This document shows positions 26,447 to 34,542 of a stretch of DNA of 57,350 bases, in pieces; within the stretch, counting starts at the first letter, position 1, and each line of letters opens with the position of its first letter. The notes beneath the pieces are model-generated. The model was not told the origin of the DNA. It saw nothing but the letters and a program-made list of their open reading frames with translations, and made no database searches. Origin of the DNA: VRUE01 sp036403515. Its GTDB lineage: Bacteria > Actinomycetota > Thermoleophilia > Solirubrobacterales > 70-9. The stretch covers positions 1 to 57,350 of the forward strand of contig DASWQV010000112.1 of NCBI GenBank assembly GCA_036403515.1, written 5' to 3'. The translations under genes and the position numbers were made by a program.

Positions 26447-28180
26447 TCAGCAGGTCTTGCGGGCGCCGGTCATCGCGTTCCAGGCGCGGCCGACGGAGAA
26501 GTCGGCCGAGACTCGGAAGATGCCGGGGTGCGAGGCGTGGGCGACCGTCCACTCGCCGCGGCGCAGCAGGCAGCCAGCGCCGCGGGCAATCGACCAATAG
26601 GGAGTGAAGTTGACGCGGACGAGAAAGTCGCCGGGGTGACCGACGTGGAGGCCGAAGCTCTGGCGTCCCACCCAGAGTGTGTGCCCCGCTGCGGCGCCCA
26701 TCGGATCGACCAGCGGCTCCGGGTCGCGGACGGCGTAGATCCTCCAGTGCGGCGAGCTCCAGCGCAGCTTCAGATAGGGAGGGTCGCGCAGGACCAGCCG
26801 GCGCTCGGCCGCCGAGGAGTAGTCGAGCGGCGCATCGGGCAGGGCGACGTAGGAGATCGCGTTCTGGCGCAGCCAGTGGCCGTAGGTGGTGGCGGTGAGC
26901 TCGCTTTCGTCGTAGAAGATGTCGTCGCGGGTGGTGTCGAGCTGGCGCAGCCAGCCACGCGCCAGCTCGAACTGGGAGGCAAGGTAGGCCGACTCCCAGT
27001 GGTTGGCGGTCGGCGGCACCTCGACCCGCACGCCTGAGCCGCCGTGCGCCCGCAACCACTGCGACGGCGGCTGGAAGTAGCTGCGCGAGGTCGACGGATC
27101 GCCGACGCTGCGAGCGATCTGGCTGACGCTTGCGGTCACCTGCCAGTAGAGGCCACCGGCCATGAAGAGGGCGAGGAACCACGGCGAGACGCGCGGTCGC
27201 CGGGCGAGCACAACCGCCGCCAGCACCGGACCGCCGAAGAGCGCGCCGAGGCGGACCGCGTTGCCGCCGATCGGGTTCGGCGCCAACCAGATCACGGCCG
27301 AGGCCACCAGATAGGCCACGATCGCCCAGCGCAGCTGGCGCTCCTCCTCGCGCAGGCCGCGGGTTACGTAGAGCGCGGAGCCGCACCAGAGTGGGATCGC
27401 GAGGAAGGAGGTGAAGGCGAAGGGGAACTGGCCGGAGCCTGGGAAGACGATGTTGGGGATCAGGGTGAGTGCAAGGGCAACCGCGGCAATCCATATGGCT
27501 AGGCCGGGGGGCCCGTCGCTGGCCGGGAGCGCTCGGCCGGGGGGGCCGTCGCGACCTCGGGGGGGCCTGCGGGCGGGGGCTTCGCCTCCGTTCTCGGCCC
27601 CCCCGAGTCCGCGCCACCCCCGGGTTAGGCCGCGCCAGTCGACGATCGAGGCCGACGCGGCGAGCACAACCCCGGCTAGAAAGACCGCCGCTACCGGGCT
27701 GGAGAGAGCGCAAGCTGCGGCGGCGCATAGCGCTAGCTTGGCCCGGCCGGTCTGCAGGGCTCGCAGCGACGCGAGGCCGCAGGCGACCCCGAGGGCGAAG
27801 GTGAGCTGGCCGTCGGCTAGCAAGGTCACCACGCCGGCGCCGAACCAGAGGGTGGCCCAGCGGGCGGGCTCGCCCCAGCGGTCGCGGACGAGGCGGTCGA
27901 AGAGGTAAGAGGAGGCGAGCACCGAGAGCACGCCGACGACCTGCACGCCGAGCAGCGAGGCGAGCGGCGGGAAGAGGAAGCTGTAGGTGAGCGTGTAGTG
28001 CCCCCCGTACCAGCTGCCGTTCCAGATCGCCAGGCCGGCGTGCTGGAAGAGCTCGGCGCGAAAGACCTGGGCGGCGAGGTCGCCGACCTGCGGGTTCCAG
28101 GCCAGCATCGCGGCAGCGAGCAGGGCGCTGAGGGCGACGGCCGGAAGCCAGTCTGGTCGGAGGGCCTTGGACTGGACCAT
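26447..28180 (-). CDS. Large polytopic membrane protein, function unknown
   Basis: 577 residues. Roughly ten hydrophobic segments lie in the first 350 residues, and a soluble, probably extracytoplasmic domain follows (from about 360, with FYDESELTATTYGHWLRQNA). The plan resembles GT-C-type glycosyltransferases and related 'YfhO-like' membrane proteins, and a WNPQVGDLAAQVFRAELFQH loop after helix 1 carries an acidic residue where GT-C enzymes have a catalytic Asp. I cannot name a family. Copy 3 of the palindromic element falls in a hydrophilic loop near residues 192-208, next to a Pro/Gly-rich low-complexity stretch. Confidence 0.75.
   Translation of the reverse strand: MVQSKALRPDWLPAVALSALLAAAMLAWNPQVGDLAAQVFRAELFQHAGLAIWNGSWYGGHYTLTYSFLFPPLASLLGVQVVGVLSVLASSYLFDRLVRDRWGEPARWATLWFGAGVVTLLADGQLTFALGVACGLASLRALQTGRAKLALCAAAACALSSPVAAVFLAGVVLAASASIVDWRGLTRGWRGLGGAENGGEAPARRPPRGRDGPPGRALPASDGPPGLAIWIAAVALALTLIPNIVFPGSGQFPFAFTSFLAIPLWCGSALYVTRGLREEERQLRWAIVAYLVASAVIWLAPNPIGGNAVRLGALFGGPVLAAVVLARRPRVSPWFLALFMAGGLYWQVTASVSQIARSVGDPSTSRSYFQPPSQWLRAHGGSGVRVEVPPTANHWESAYLASQFELARGWLRQLDTTRDDIFYDESELTATTYGHWLRQNAISYVALPDAPLDYSSAAERRLVLRDPPYLKLRWSSPHWRIYAVRDPEPLVDPMGAAAGHTLWVGRQSFGLHVGHPGDFLVRVNFTPYWSIARGAGCLLRRGEWTVAHASHPGIFRVSADFSVGRAWNAMTGARKTC
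27556..27607 (+). repeat. Palindromic coding-region element, copy 3 (core) in a membrane-protein gene
   Basis: CTCGGGGGGG ... CCCCCCCGAG enclose GCGGGCGGGGGCTTCGCCTC, matching the core of the two E2 copies. Similarity to copy 2 extends on both sides (GCGACCTC on the left, GCGCCACCC on the right), but the outer CCGCGGGT/ACCCGCGG ends are not preserved. Read on the minus strand it encodes LGGAENGGEAPARRPPRG in frame, a third distinct peptide from the same DNA. Confidence 0.75.
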
Positions 28181-28226
28181 GGGGGCGGCGCCAAGGATAA
28201 AGCGGCGCCGTGCAACGATTTCGGTG

Positions 28227-28961
28227 ATGAGCGCCGAACTCCTTGTCGTCCGCTGTGGCCTGGTCTCCTACGACGAGGCCCTCGTAGCCCAGCGCTGGTT
28301 GAGCGACGCGCGCCGGGACAGCTCCATCCCTGATGTGCTGCTGCTACTCGAGCACCCCCCCGTCTACACGCGCGGGCGGCGCGCCAATCCGGAGGAGCTG
28401 CCGATGGCGACCGAGTGGTACGGGCTGCAGGGGATCGAGGTGCGCGACACCGACCGCGGCGGCCAGGTCACCTACCACGGGCCGGGCCAGCTGGTCGCCT
28501 ACCCGATCGTCGACCTGGCGCCCTACGGCGAGGACGTCCACGAGTATGTGCGGCGCCTCGAGCAGGTGGCGATCCGCTCGCTCGCCGACTACGGGGTCGA
28601 GGTCGGGACGATCGAGGGGCTGACCGGAGTCTGGACCGAGGGGGAGCGCCCGGGCACAGCGGCGGGACCGCTGGAGGCGCGAAAGATCGGCTCGATCGGC
28701 GTCCACATCAGCCAGGGGATAACCACGCACGGCCTGGCGATCAACGTCCACAACGACCTCAAACCGTTCGAGTGGATCGTGCCCTGTGGGATCGAGGGCT
28801 GCCAGGTGACCTCGCTCAGCCGCGAGACCGGCGAGGAGCAGAACCTCGGCGCCTTCGCCACCACGCTCGCCGATCACTTCACCGACGTCTATGACCGGGT
28901 GCCGGTCGCGACCTCCCCGGACGCCCTGGGACTTGACAACGCTAGGCTCGGCGTCGCATGA
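28227..28961 (+). CDS. lipB: Octanoyltransferase LipB
   Basis: 244 residues. It moves octanoyl from acyl-carrier protein to the lipoyl domains of E2 and GcvH. The signature RGGQVTYHGPGQLVAYPI is present, then the Lys of EARKIGSIGVHISQGITTHG and the catalytic Cys in IVPCGIEGCQVTSL. ATG 28227 is chosen because the conserved VRCGLVSYDEAL begins soon after it. It overlaps lipA by 4 bases (ATGA) and stands next to the E1/E2/E3 genes whose product it modifies. Confidence 0.95.
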   Translation: MSAELLVVRCGLVSYDEALVAQRWLSDARRDSSIPDVLLLLEHPPVYTRGRRANPEELPMATEWYGLQGIEVRDTDRGGQVTYHGPGQLVAYPIVDLAPYGEDVHEYVRRLEQVAIRSLADYGVEVGTIEGLTGVWTEGERPGTAAGPLEARKIGSIGVHISQGITTHGLAINVHNDLKPFEWIVPCGIEGCQVTSLSRETGEEQNLGAFATTLADHFTDVYDRVPVATSPDALGLDNARLGVA

Positions 28962-29998
28962 GCGAGCCGGCCACTGGCAGCATCCCGGAGCAAAGCTCGA
29001 CCGCGGCACCGGGCCCGAACGGGGCAGGCTCGGAAACCGTTGGCGCCGGCGGGCGCGTCCACGTCACCCGCTCCCGCGCCAAGCCGGGCGGTATCGCGGC
29101 GGAGACCGGCGACACCGTCCCCTTCCGCCGCGCCCGCAAGCCACCCTGGCTGAAGGTGCCGGCGCCCGGTGGGCCGACCTACCGGCGGCTGAAGTCGATG
29201 ATCGGCTCCGACAACCTGCACACGGTCTGCGAGGAGGCCAACTGCCCAAACGTCGGCGAGTGCTGGGAGCGCGGCACGGCGACCTTCATGATCCTCGGCG
29301 ACGTCTGCACCCGCCGCTGCGGCTTCTGCAATGTGAAGACGGGCGTGCCGAGCTGGAACGACCCGCTGGAGCCGCTGCGCGTCGCCAATCAGGTCAAGCG
29401 GATGGGGCTGCGCCACGCGGTCGTCACCTCGGTCGACCGCGACGACCTGCCCGACTATGGGGCGAGCGCCTTCGTCGGCGTGATCCGCTCGATCCGGATG
29501 CAGGCCCCCGGCTGCAAGGTCGAGATCCTGACCCCTGACTTCCGCGGCCAGGAGATGCCGCTGGCCAAGGTGATCCACGAGCGTCCCGACGTCTTCAATC
29601 ACAACGTCGAGACGGTGCCGCGGCTCTACCCGGTGGCACGGCGCGGCTCCAAATTCCTGCGCTCGGCGCGGGTGCTGAAGATGGCAAAGGAAATGGGGGG
29701 CGCCGGCGTCGTCACCAAGTCCGGCCTGATGGTCGGGCTCGGCGAGAGCTTCGAGGAGATGGTCGAGGCCTTCGGCCTGCTTCGCGAGCACCGCGTCCAG
29801 GTGCTGACCGTGGGCCAGTACCTGCGCCCGACCGAGAACCACCTGCCGGTGACGCGCTACTGGCACCCCGAGGAGTTCGCGGCGCTGGAGAAGGCCGCCT
29901 ACGAGCTCGGCTTCGAGTCGGTGGCATCGGGCCCGCTGGTGCGGTCGAGCTACCACGCAGACCAGAACCTGCCTGAGCGGGCGCTCGCGGCCGGCTAA
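28958..29998 (+). CDS. lipA: Lipoyl synthase LipA
   Basis: 346 residues, radical-SAM enzyme inserting two sulfurs into the octanoyl chain. The auxiliary cluster motif is CEEANCPNVGEC, the radical-SAM motif is CTRRCGFCNV, and the C-terminal RSSYHADQ supplies the cluster serine. The N-terminal ~50 residues are Gly/Ser-rich and variable. The ATG overlaps the lipB TGA. Its stop overlaps the end of the convergent pqqD-like gene by 4 bases. Confidence 0.96.
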   Translation: MSEPATGSIPEQSSTAAPGPNGAGSETVGAGGRVHVTRSRAKPGGIAAETGDTVPFRRARKPPWLKVPAPGGPTYRRLKSMIGSDNLHTVCEEANCPNVGECWERGTATFMILGDVCTRRCGFCNVKTGVPSWNDPLEPLRVANQVKRMGLRHAVVTSVDRDDLPDYGASAFVGVIRSIRMQAPGCKVEILTPDFRGQEMPLAKVIHERPDVFNHNVETVPRLYPVARRGSKFLRSARVLKMAKEMGGAGVVTKSGLMVGLGESFEEMVEAFGLLREHRVQVLTVGQYLRPTENHLPVTRYWHPEEFAALEKAAYELGFESVASGPLVRSSYHADQNLPERALAAG

Positions 29999-30288
29999 GA
30001 GGCGGCGAGCAGCCCGCGGCGCGTCATCTCGCGGGCGAAGGCGACGACATCGTCGCGCGCCCGGCCCTCGTCGATCTCGAAACGCTCGGCGAGGCCGCGG
30101 GCCAGCTGCCCCACCGACTGCGATTGCTCGAGCTGCTCCCAGATCCAGGCGCCGGTCGAGTTGAGGCGCAGGGCGATGTCGGCATCGACGTCGAGCAGCA
30201 CCGTCTCTCCCGGAACGTCGCCGTAGACGACCCGCTCGGTGCGCCGCAACTTCGTCTCAGCCTCTATCTGCATTGCCCCACCGTCCAT
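29995..30288 (-). CDS. PqqD-family peptide chaperone / RiPP recognition element
   Basis: 97 residues. The pattern VYGDVPGETVLLDVDADIALRL then LNSTGAWIWEQLEQ, QSVGQLARGLAERFEIDEGR and a final helix is that of PqqD proteins: a three-stranded winged helix that binds RiPP leader peptides. The start could be ATG 30288 or ATG 30273 (MQIEAETKLRR). It is divergent from a 35-residue peptide gene 84 bases away whose N-terminus has a YxxP-type leader. No modifying enzyme is next to it; LipA is a radical-SAM protein but has its own substrate. Confidence 0.88.
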   Translation of the reverse strand: MDGGAMQIEAETKLRRTERVVYGDVPGETVLLDVDADIALRLNSTGAWIWEQLEQSQSVGQLARGLAERFEIDEGRARDDVVAFAREMTRRGLLAAS

Positions 30289-30335
30289 ACCCTATGACCG
30301 GGCGAGCAACCAATATGGGTTCGAGGTTAAGGGGC

Positions 30336-30341
30336 TAGACT
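30336..30341 (+). promoter_or_regulatory. -10 box upstream of the small peptide gene
   Basis: TAGACT lies 31 bases before the ATG at 30373, leaving room for a short leader with its GGGAGGA ribosome binding site at 30364-30370. No convincing -35 was seen. Confidence 0.4.
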
Positions 30342-30372
30342 CCCTCGCAGGGTTTCGACGATAGGGAGGAAC

Positions 30373-30480
30373 ATGAACGAGAAGCAGGCCGAGTCCTACG
30401 AGGCGCCAAGCGTCGAGGAGATCGACACCGACGGCAAGCCGATCTCAGCTCTTTCGGAGGCCGCCGTCAAGGCCACGTAG
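30373..30480 (+). CDS. 35-residue peptide, candidate RiPP precursor
   Basis: A short frame with an excellent ribosome binding site (GGGAGGA, 2-3 bases before the ATG region). The peptide starts MNEKQAE, then SYEAPSVEEID with a YxxP motif like the leader motif bound by PqqD-type recognition elements in lasso-peptide systems, then TDGKPISALSEAAVKAT as the possible core. The core has Ser and Thr but no Cys. The divergent PqqD-like gene is its obvious partner. No maturation or export gene is adjacent. Coding status is supported by the ribosome binding site, reading frame and context, not by a family match. Confidence 0.65.
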   Translation: MNEKQAESYEAPSVEEIDTDGKPISALSEAAVKAT

Positions 30481-30499
30481 CGCAAGTTCCGGCGTTTCA

Positions 30500-30572
30500 T
30501 GGAGCCAGCCGGGATCGAACCGGCGACCTCCGCCTTGCAAAGGCGGCGCTCTGCCAGCTGAGCTATGGCCCC
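30500..30572 (-). tRNA. tRNA-Ala (UGC)
   Basis: Minus-strand cloverleaf of 73 bases. Acceptor GGGGCCA pairs with TGGCTCC and contains the G3-U70 pair diagnostic of alanine. The anticodon stem-loop is CCGCC-TTTGCAA-GGCGG, anticodon TGC; the T arm is GCCGG-TTCGATC-CCGGC. CCA is not encoded. Confidence 0.96.
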
Positions 30573-30609
30573 GCGCTGGGAAGTGTAGGCCGAGCCAGCC
30601 CAAGACGGG

Positions 30610-31539
30610 CTAGTCGTCGAAGTCGAAGTCCTTGGGTGGCTTCTGCTCGAACCAGAGCTGGTCGTCCTCGGGCGTCTCCTCGAGGAAGTCCGGCGTCTCC
30701 TCCAAGACATCATCGTCGCCGCGCGGAGCGGGAGGCTCGGGCTCCTTGGCCGGCTGAGGCTCCTCGGCGGTCTCGGCGACCTCTGCTTCTGGCTCTGGCT
30801 CGTCCGCGAGGGATGACTCGGAATCGCGCGGCGCCTCGAGCGCCTGGTCGAGTTCGTCGGAGAGGCGCTGCTCGTTCCAGAAGGCATCGTCCTCGTCATC
30901 GAGGTCCTCGTCGTCGTCAGGCGCCGGGCCCTGGACGCTGACCTCGGCCTCTTCGGCCTCGTCCAGGCCGGCGAGTGGGTCGGCCGGGGCAAGGCGTGGC
31001 TCGCTGATCTCCTCCTCGACCAGCTCCTCGTCAGTTGGGTCTGGGGGCCCGGAAAGCTCCTCCTCGACGTCGAAGATCTCCGTGGGCTGTTCGGCAATAG
31101 CGTGGCGCTCTTCGGTGGAGGGGCCGGACGGCTCGATCTCGGGCTCGGCGTCGGGCTCCGGGCCGGTGGGCTCCGGCAGGTCGGCGACGATCTCGTGCTC
31201 CATCGCCGGCTGCTCCTCGGCGGGCGCCTCGTCGACCGGTGCAGCGTCGTCGCCTGGCGTTCTCTCGGTGACTGACGCGGTCTCCTCCGCGGGTAGCATT
31301 GGCGGCTCCTGGAGATCCGCAATCGTCGGCTCGCGCCGCGCGACGGGATCCTCGGCAATCTCCGGCTGGGTCATGAATTCCGTCGGCGCCTCAGCGGCGG
31401 GATCATGCGCCTTCTCGTCCCCAGGCCGCTCCGCCTGACCGAACGCCTCGTCCTCGAGCTGCCTCAGCTCGGAATCGCCCGCGCCATGCGCGCGCTTCAG
31501 CTCCAGATGCTCGCGTATTGCCTCGTCAAGAATGCCCAT
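30610..31539 (-). CDS. Highly acidic, low-complexity protein
   Basis: 309 residues. The first ~35 residues form a charged helix (MGILDEAIREHLELKRAHGA, GDSELRQLEDEAFG) that looks like a conserved small domain. The remainder is dominated by Glu, Asp, Pro and Ala and is probably disordered, ending in an acidic/aromatic tail (LWFEQKPPKDFDFDD). The start at 31539 is favoured because the helix begins there; an in-frame upstream extension overlaps nothing conserved. It lies between two tRNA-Ala genes. Function unknown; a role in cell division or envelope scaffolding would be guesswork. Confidence 0.75.
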   Translation of the reverse strand: MGILDEAIREHLELKRAHGAGDSELRQLEDEAFGQAERPGDEKAHDPAAEAPTEFMTQPEIAEDPVARREPTIADLQEPPMLPAEETASVTERTPGDDAAPVDEAPAEEQPAMEHEIVADLPEPTGPEPDAEPEIEPSGPSTEERHAIAEQPTEIFDVEEELSGPPDPTDEELVEEEISEPRLAPADPLAGLDEAEEAEVSVQGPAPDDDEDLDDEDDAFWNEQRLSDELDQALEAPRDSESSLADEPEPEAEVAETAEEPQPAKEPEPPAPRGDDDVLEETPDFLEETPEDDQLWFEQKPPKDFDFDD

Positions 31540-31628
31540 TGGCTGCGTTCCCTCGGGGAAGCTAAAGCCTATGCGGTTATCCTTGCGCTTGCGAGGGTCC
31601 TGGGACGTTCCTCCCATCCCCCGCCTTC

Positions 31629-31701
31629 GGGGCTATAGCTCAGCTGGCAGAGCGCCTGGATCGCACCCAGGAGGTCGGCGGTTCGAATCCGCCTAGCTCC
31701 A
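31629..31701 (+). tRNA. tRNA-Ala (CGC)
   Basis: 73 bases. Acceptor GGGGCTA pairs with TAGCTCC (G3-U70), D arm GCTC-AGCTGGCAG-GAGC type, anticodon stem-loop CCTGG-ATCGCAC-CCAGG with anticodon CGC, T arm GGCGG-TTCGAAT-CCGCC. CCA is not encoded. Part of this gene (31657-31692) is duplicated at 33085-33120. Confidence 0.94.
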
Positions 31702-31847
31702 TCTACGAAGTACGAAGGCTTCTCGAATGCGGCTGCGCAGGAAGAATGTCGCCGCCGGTCCCGGGCCAAGGATCTGATCCCCGCTGGCGCACTCCGGGTG
31801 CGGCGGGGAGGAAGCCATCGTCGACCGGTAGGGCATCATTGAAGCCT

Positions 31848-32867
31848 GTGAGCGGGCTCGTCTTGGCCAAGCGAAGATCGATCGCCGCGGGCTTTGCTGC
31901 CCTGGCGGCGCTCGTGTTGCTCTTGGGCGGCTCGGTCGTGCCTGCCGGCGCCGAAACCTTGAAGGCGAAGACGGCCGGCTCGGCATTTCTCGGTCCTGCC
32001 GGTCCGCATGGCGTCTACGACGTGGACCTGGCGATTCCAAGCGATCACGCCGCCGTCCTCAGGGTGAGTGGAGGCCGGACCCACGAACTCCCCTTCGCTC
32101 AGTGGGCGAAGTACGCGGCCAGGCCCCTGCGCCCGCTTTCAAGCGGGGTGCTGCGGGTGGAGTTCGGAGCGATTGGGAGCGTCACGCTCCGCTTCCGGCC
32201 CGAAGAGGTGAAGCTGGGCCGACACCGGAGAGGCTGCGTTGGCCCACGGCCCCGGGTCGAACGTGGGACCTACCGCGGGGCGATCTCGCTCCGCGGCGAG
32301 AACGGCTACTTCCAGCTGCACCGGGTCGAGGCGGAGGGGAAGCGGCGGCGCAGCTTCCCGCTCACCTGCTACCAGGCCACCACGACCGACCCGGTGGCAG
32401 AAAAGGCACTCGCGGCTTACGTCGCGCCACGGCTCGGGCTCACTTCCGGGACCGAAGCGCAACTGACGGTCGCGACCGAAGCGGACGGCGCCGCGGTCGC
32501 GATGAAGGCCTGGTACTCGAAGTTCAGCGAAAACCTGGAGGAGGTCGCGGCCGGATCGCTCGAATCCCCCCCGGCGCTCGTGATCGGAAGGTATTCCTAC
32601 GGGGCGGGGCCGCTCTTCCTCACGCTCAGCGAACCTGGCGCCGGCCCGCTCAGCGCAACCCTCCAGGGCGTCTCGTACAACGCCGATCCCGCGGCGCCCG
32701 GGTCCTGGTCGGGGGCGCTCGAAGCCGGCTTCCTCGGCGGCGGATCCAGCCTGCTGAACGGGCCCGGCTCGAAGACGAGGCTCTGTCGCTACGCGAGCTC
32801 CGGTGAGCCGACGGAATGCGTCGGCGACCCGTCGCCGTTGATCTCCGGCGGCCCGTTCGCCCCCTAG
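31848..32867 (+). CDS. Secreted or membrane-anchored protein, unknown family
   Basis: About 339 residues. A signal sequence follows the start (AKRRSIAAGFAALAALVLLL then P-A-G-A-E as cleavage site). The mature part is predicted beta-rich, with two cysteines in GRHRRGCVGPRPRVERGTYR and PLTCYQATT and two more near the C-terminus (RLCRYASSGEPTECVG). The start is uncertain: GTG 31848 is given, but TTG 31839 and TTG 31863 are in frame and would also produce the signal peptide. No family recognised. It follows tRNA-Ala(CGC). Confidence 0.75.
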   Translation: MSGLVLAKRRSIAAGFAALAALVLLLGGSVVPAGAETLKAKTAGSAFLGPAGPHGVYDVDLAIPSDHAAVLRVSGGRTHELPFAQWAKYAARPLRPLSSGVLRVEFGAIGSVTLRFRPEEVKLGRHRRGCVGPRPRVERGTYRGAISLRGENGYFQLHRVEAEGKRRRSFPLTCYQATTTDPVAEKALAAYVAPRLGLTSGTEAQLTVATEADGAAVAMKAWYSKFSENLEEVAAGSLESPPALVIGRYSYGAGPLFLTLSEPGAGPLSATLQGVSYNADPAAPGSWSGALEAGFLGGGSSLLNGPGSKTRLCRYASSGEPTECVGDPSPLISGGPFAP

Positions 32868-33696
32868 TCGTCCGGGCCGCCTTCTCTTCGAAAGTCGGGT
32901 CAGGAACTCCAACCGCCCCGCGTCGATTTCGGCCATTTCTCGCCAGGAGTGCCCGACTCACCTCATATCGCCGCATATCTCTCTGTATCCGCCGCAAAAA
33001 AGTCGACGCACGAGGCGGCCGCGGCATATGGGTAATCACTGCTAATCACGGACTTCTGAAGCTATCGCTCAGTTTTCGCCCCGTTGGATCGCACCCAGGA
33101 GGTCGGCGGTTCGGATCCGCTGGAGCCGAGCGTACTGCTCGACTCGCACGGACGGGCGGTCATGGTCGGCGGCTACGGCCTTGGGAACAAGCGAGGGTCG
33201 GCAGTGGCACGTCACGTGATCGACCGCTAGGTACTTCAGCCGACCGCGAGCGGAAGACCTACCTCGAAGCGACGCATGAGGGAGGGCGTCGCGTTCCACG
33301 CCGCCTGGGCGCGCGCCAAGAAGCTTGCCCCGCAGCATTGTTTCCGCTCGATGAAGTCACTACGACTTCACACCCCCGATGTCCAGCGACGGTCTTTGCG
33401 GTTCGAGCACCAAGTTAATCCGATACAAAAACTAGGAAAGGGTCCACCCACGCCCCAGTGAGACGATGATGTAGTACCAATTCCGCACCACGTCATTACC
33501 ACATTGGATACACCGGGGCTCAAGACCGCCGAGCGGTGGGTGTGTATTCAGCAGCAACTTTTGGTCGCTCAGGTTTACAGCAGTCTATTTGTCCAATTGC
33601 CATTGCCAGCGGCACTCTCGCTGGGAGGCTTGCCGCTCGGCCCCAGGGTTGGGCCTCATCAATCAGCTCCGGCCAATGCCGGAAAAGGGAGGAAAT
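32868..33696. other. Gene-poor interval with a tRNA-derived fragment
   Basis: About 830 bases with no frame that shows a conserved protein or a good start. Base composition drops in GC towards the right end (around 33400-33520). It contains the tRNA-Ala fragment at 33084-33120 and a short region before 33697 with the GGGAGGA ribosome binding site of the next gene. I see no integrase, terminal repeat or RNA gene. Confidence 0.6.
33084..33120 (+). pseudogene. tRNA-Ala fragment (anticodon arm to T arm)
   Basis: TTGGATCGCACCCAGGAGGT continues to GGATCCGC; bases 33085-33120 match 31657-31692 of tRNA-Ala(CGC) at 35 of 36 positions. The acceptor and D arms are missing, so it cannot be a functional tRNA. 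Such fragments are commonly left by integration at tRNA genes or by tRNA-derived repeats. Confidence 0.8.
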
Positions 33697-34401
33697 ATGT
33701 CACACGTTCAAGATGGCGAGCGAAGCGGAAGGGTGCTGTCGAGGTACATTGCTTCGGTCGCCGGCGCGGCCCTCGCCAGCCTTGCATTGCTGGCCACAGC
33801 GTCCAGCGCCTCGGCGGAACCGGTGGGACTCTTCGTCGGGGGAGTGAAATCGGAAGAAGTAGCCAAACAGCCAAAGTTCGAAGCGGAAAAATACGCCGCA
33901 ACAGTGAAAAGCACGAGCCTCTCGACGTTCGAATTCGTTACTCAGGAAGGGAGCTTGAAATGTTCCTCGTTGGCCTTCCCAGGGACACTCTCGGCCGCAA
34001 GCAGCGAATTCAAATCGGAACAGTTCTTTTCTGGCTGTAGTTTGTTCGGTTTCGCGACGACCACGATCCAGGCGAACGGCTGCTACTTCAAGCTACATAC
34101 GCTCAACGCCGGACCCCCCTATGTCGGATCGGCGGATCTCGTGTGCTCTGCCGGCCAAGGGCTGAAGTTCACCGCGTTCGCGTTCGGAACCCCGGTTTGC
34201 ACGCTCAAGCTGCTTCCCAAGGCGGGCGCCGAAGGGATCAGCTTCGAAAACACCGGAAGCGGCAGCTCGCGGGCAATCACGGCCAAATTCAACCTGTCCG
34301 CGATGCCCTATGCACTGGAAGGTGCGATAGCTCCTTGCAAAGAAAGTGAACACACGGACGGTGTCTTCACGGTGAGCGACTCTCTGTCGGCCACCAAATA
34401 G
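33697..34401 (+). CDS. Secreted protein of a Thermoleophilia-type expanded family
   Basis: 234 residues. ATG 33697 follows GGGAGGA. The hydrophobic segment SRYIASVAGAALASLALLAT with A-S-A cleavage begins after an unusually long hydrophilic N-region (~15 residues). Conserved features are GSLKCSSLAFPGTL, SGCSLFGFATT, ANGCYFKLHTL, ADLVCSAGQG and TPVCTLKLLP: regularly spaced cysteines in a beta-rich domain. I recognise the pattern from families of exported proteins in this group of bacteria; the function is unknown. A strong terminator follows. Confidence 0.82.
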   Translation: MSHVQDGERSGRVLSRYIASVAGAALASLALLATASSASAEPVGLFVGGVKSEEVAKQPKFEAEKYAATVKSTSLSTFEFVTQEGSLKCSSLAFPGTLSAASSEFKSEQFFSGCSLFGFATTTIQANGCYFKLHTLNAGPPYVGSADLVCSAGQGLKFTAFAFGTPVCTLKLLPKAGAEGISFENTGSGSSRAITAKFNLSAMPYALEGAIAPCKESEHTDGVFTVSDSLSATK

Positions 34402-34412
34402 GAGACGGCCGG

Positions 34413-34445
34413 AGAAAGGGGAGCGCCAGCGGCGCTCCCCTTTCT
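34413..34445. terminator. Strong hairpin terminator
   Basis: AGAAAGGGGAGCGCC (34413-34427) and GGCGCTCCCCTTTCT (34431-34445) are perfect complements with a 3-base loop, 12 bases after the stop of the secreted-protein gene. The A-rich/T-rich bases of the stem make it usable in both directions; the neighbour to the right ends convergently at 34543. Confidence 0.8.
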
Positions 34446-34542
34446 CGCTGTGTCTGCTGTTCTCGTCGGCAACTGTTCCGGAAGCCCACCCTCGGGTTCC
34501 TTCATCTTGGTCCAGGCTTCGCAAAGGCGTTCCGCAACCGCA

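Noticed and set aside
31569..31769. Minus-strand frame containing RRIRTADLLGAIQALCQLSY
   Set aside because: This is the antisense translation of tRNA-Ala(CGC), a well-known false protein.
31629..33120. Integrated island bounded by tRNA-Ala and its fragment
   Set aside because: No integrase or other mobility gene lies between, and the fragment lacks the tRNA 3' end expected for a normal attachment site. Kept only as a finding.
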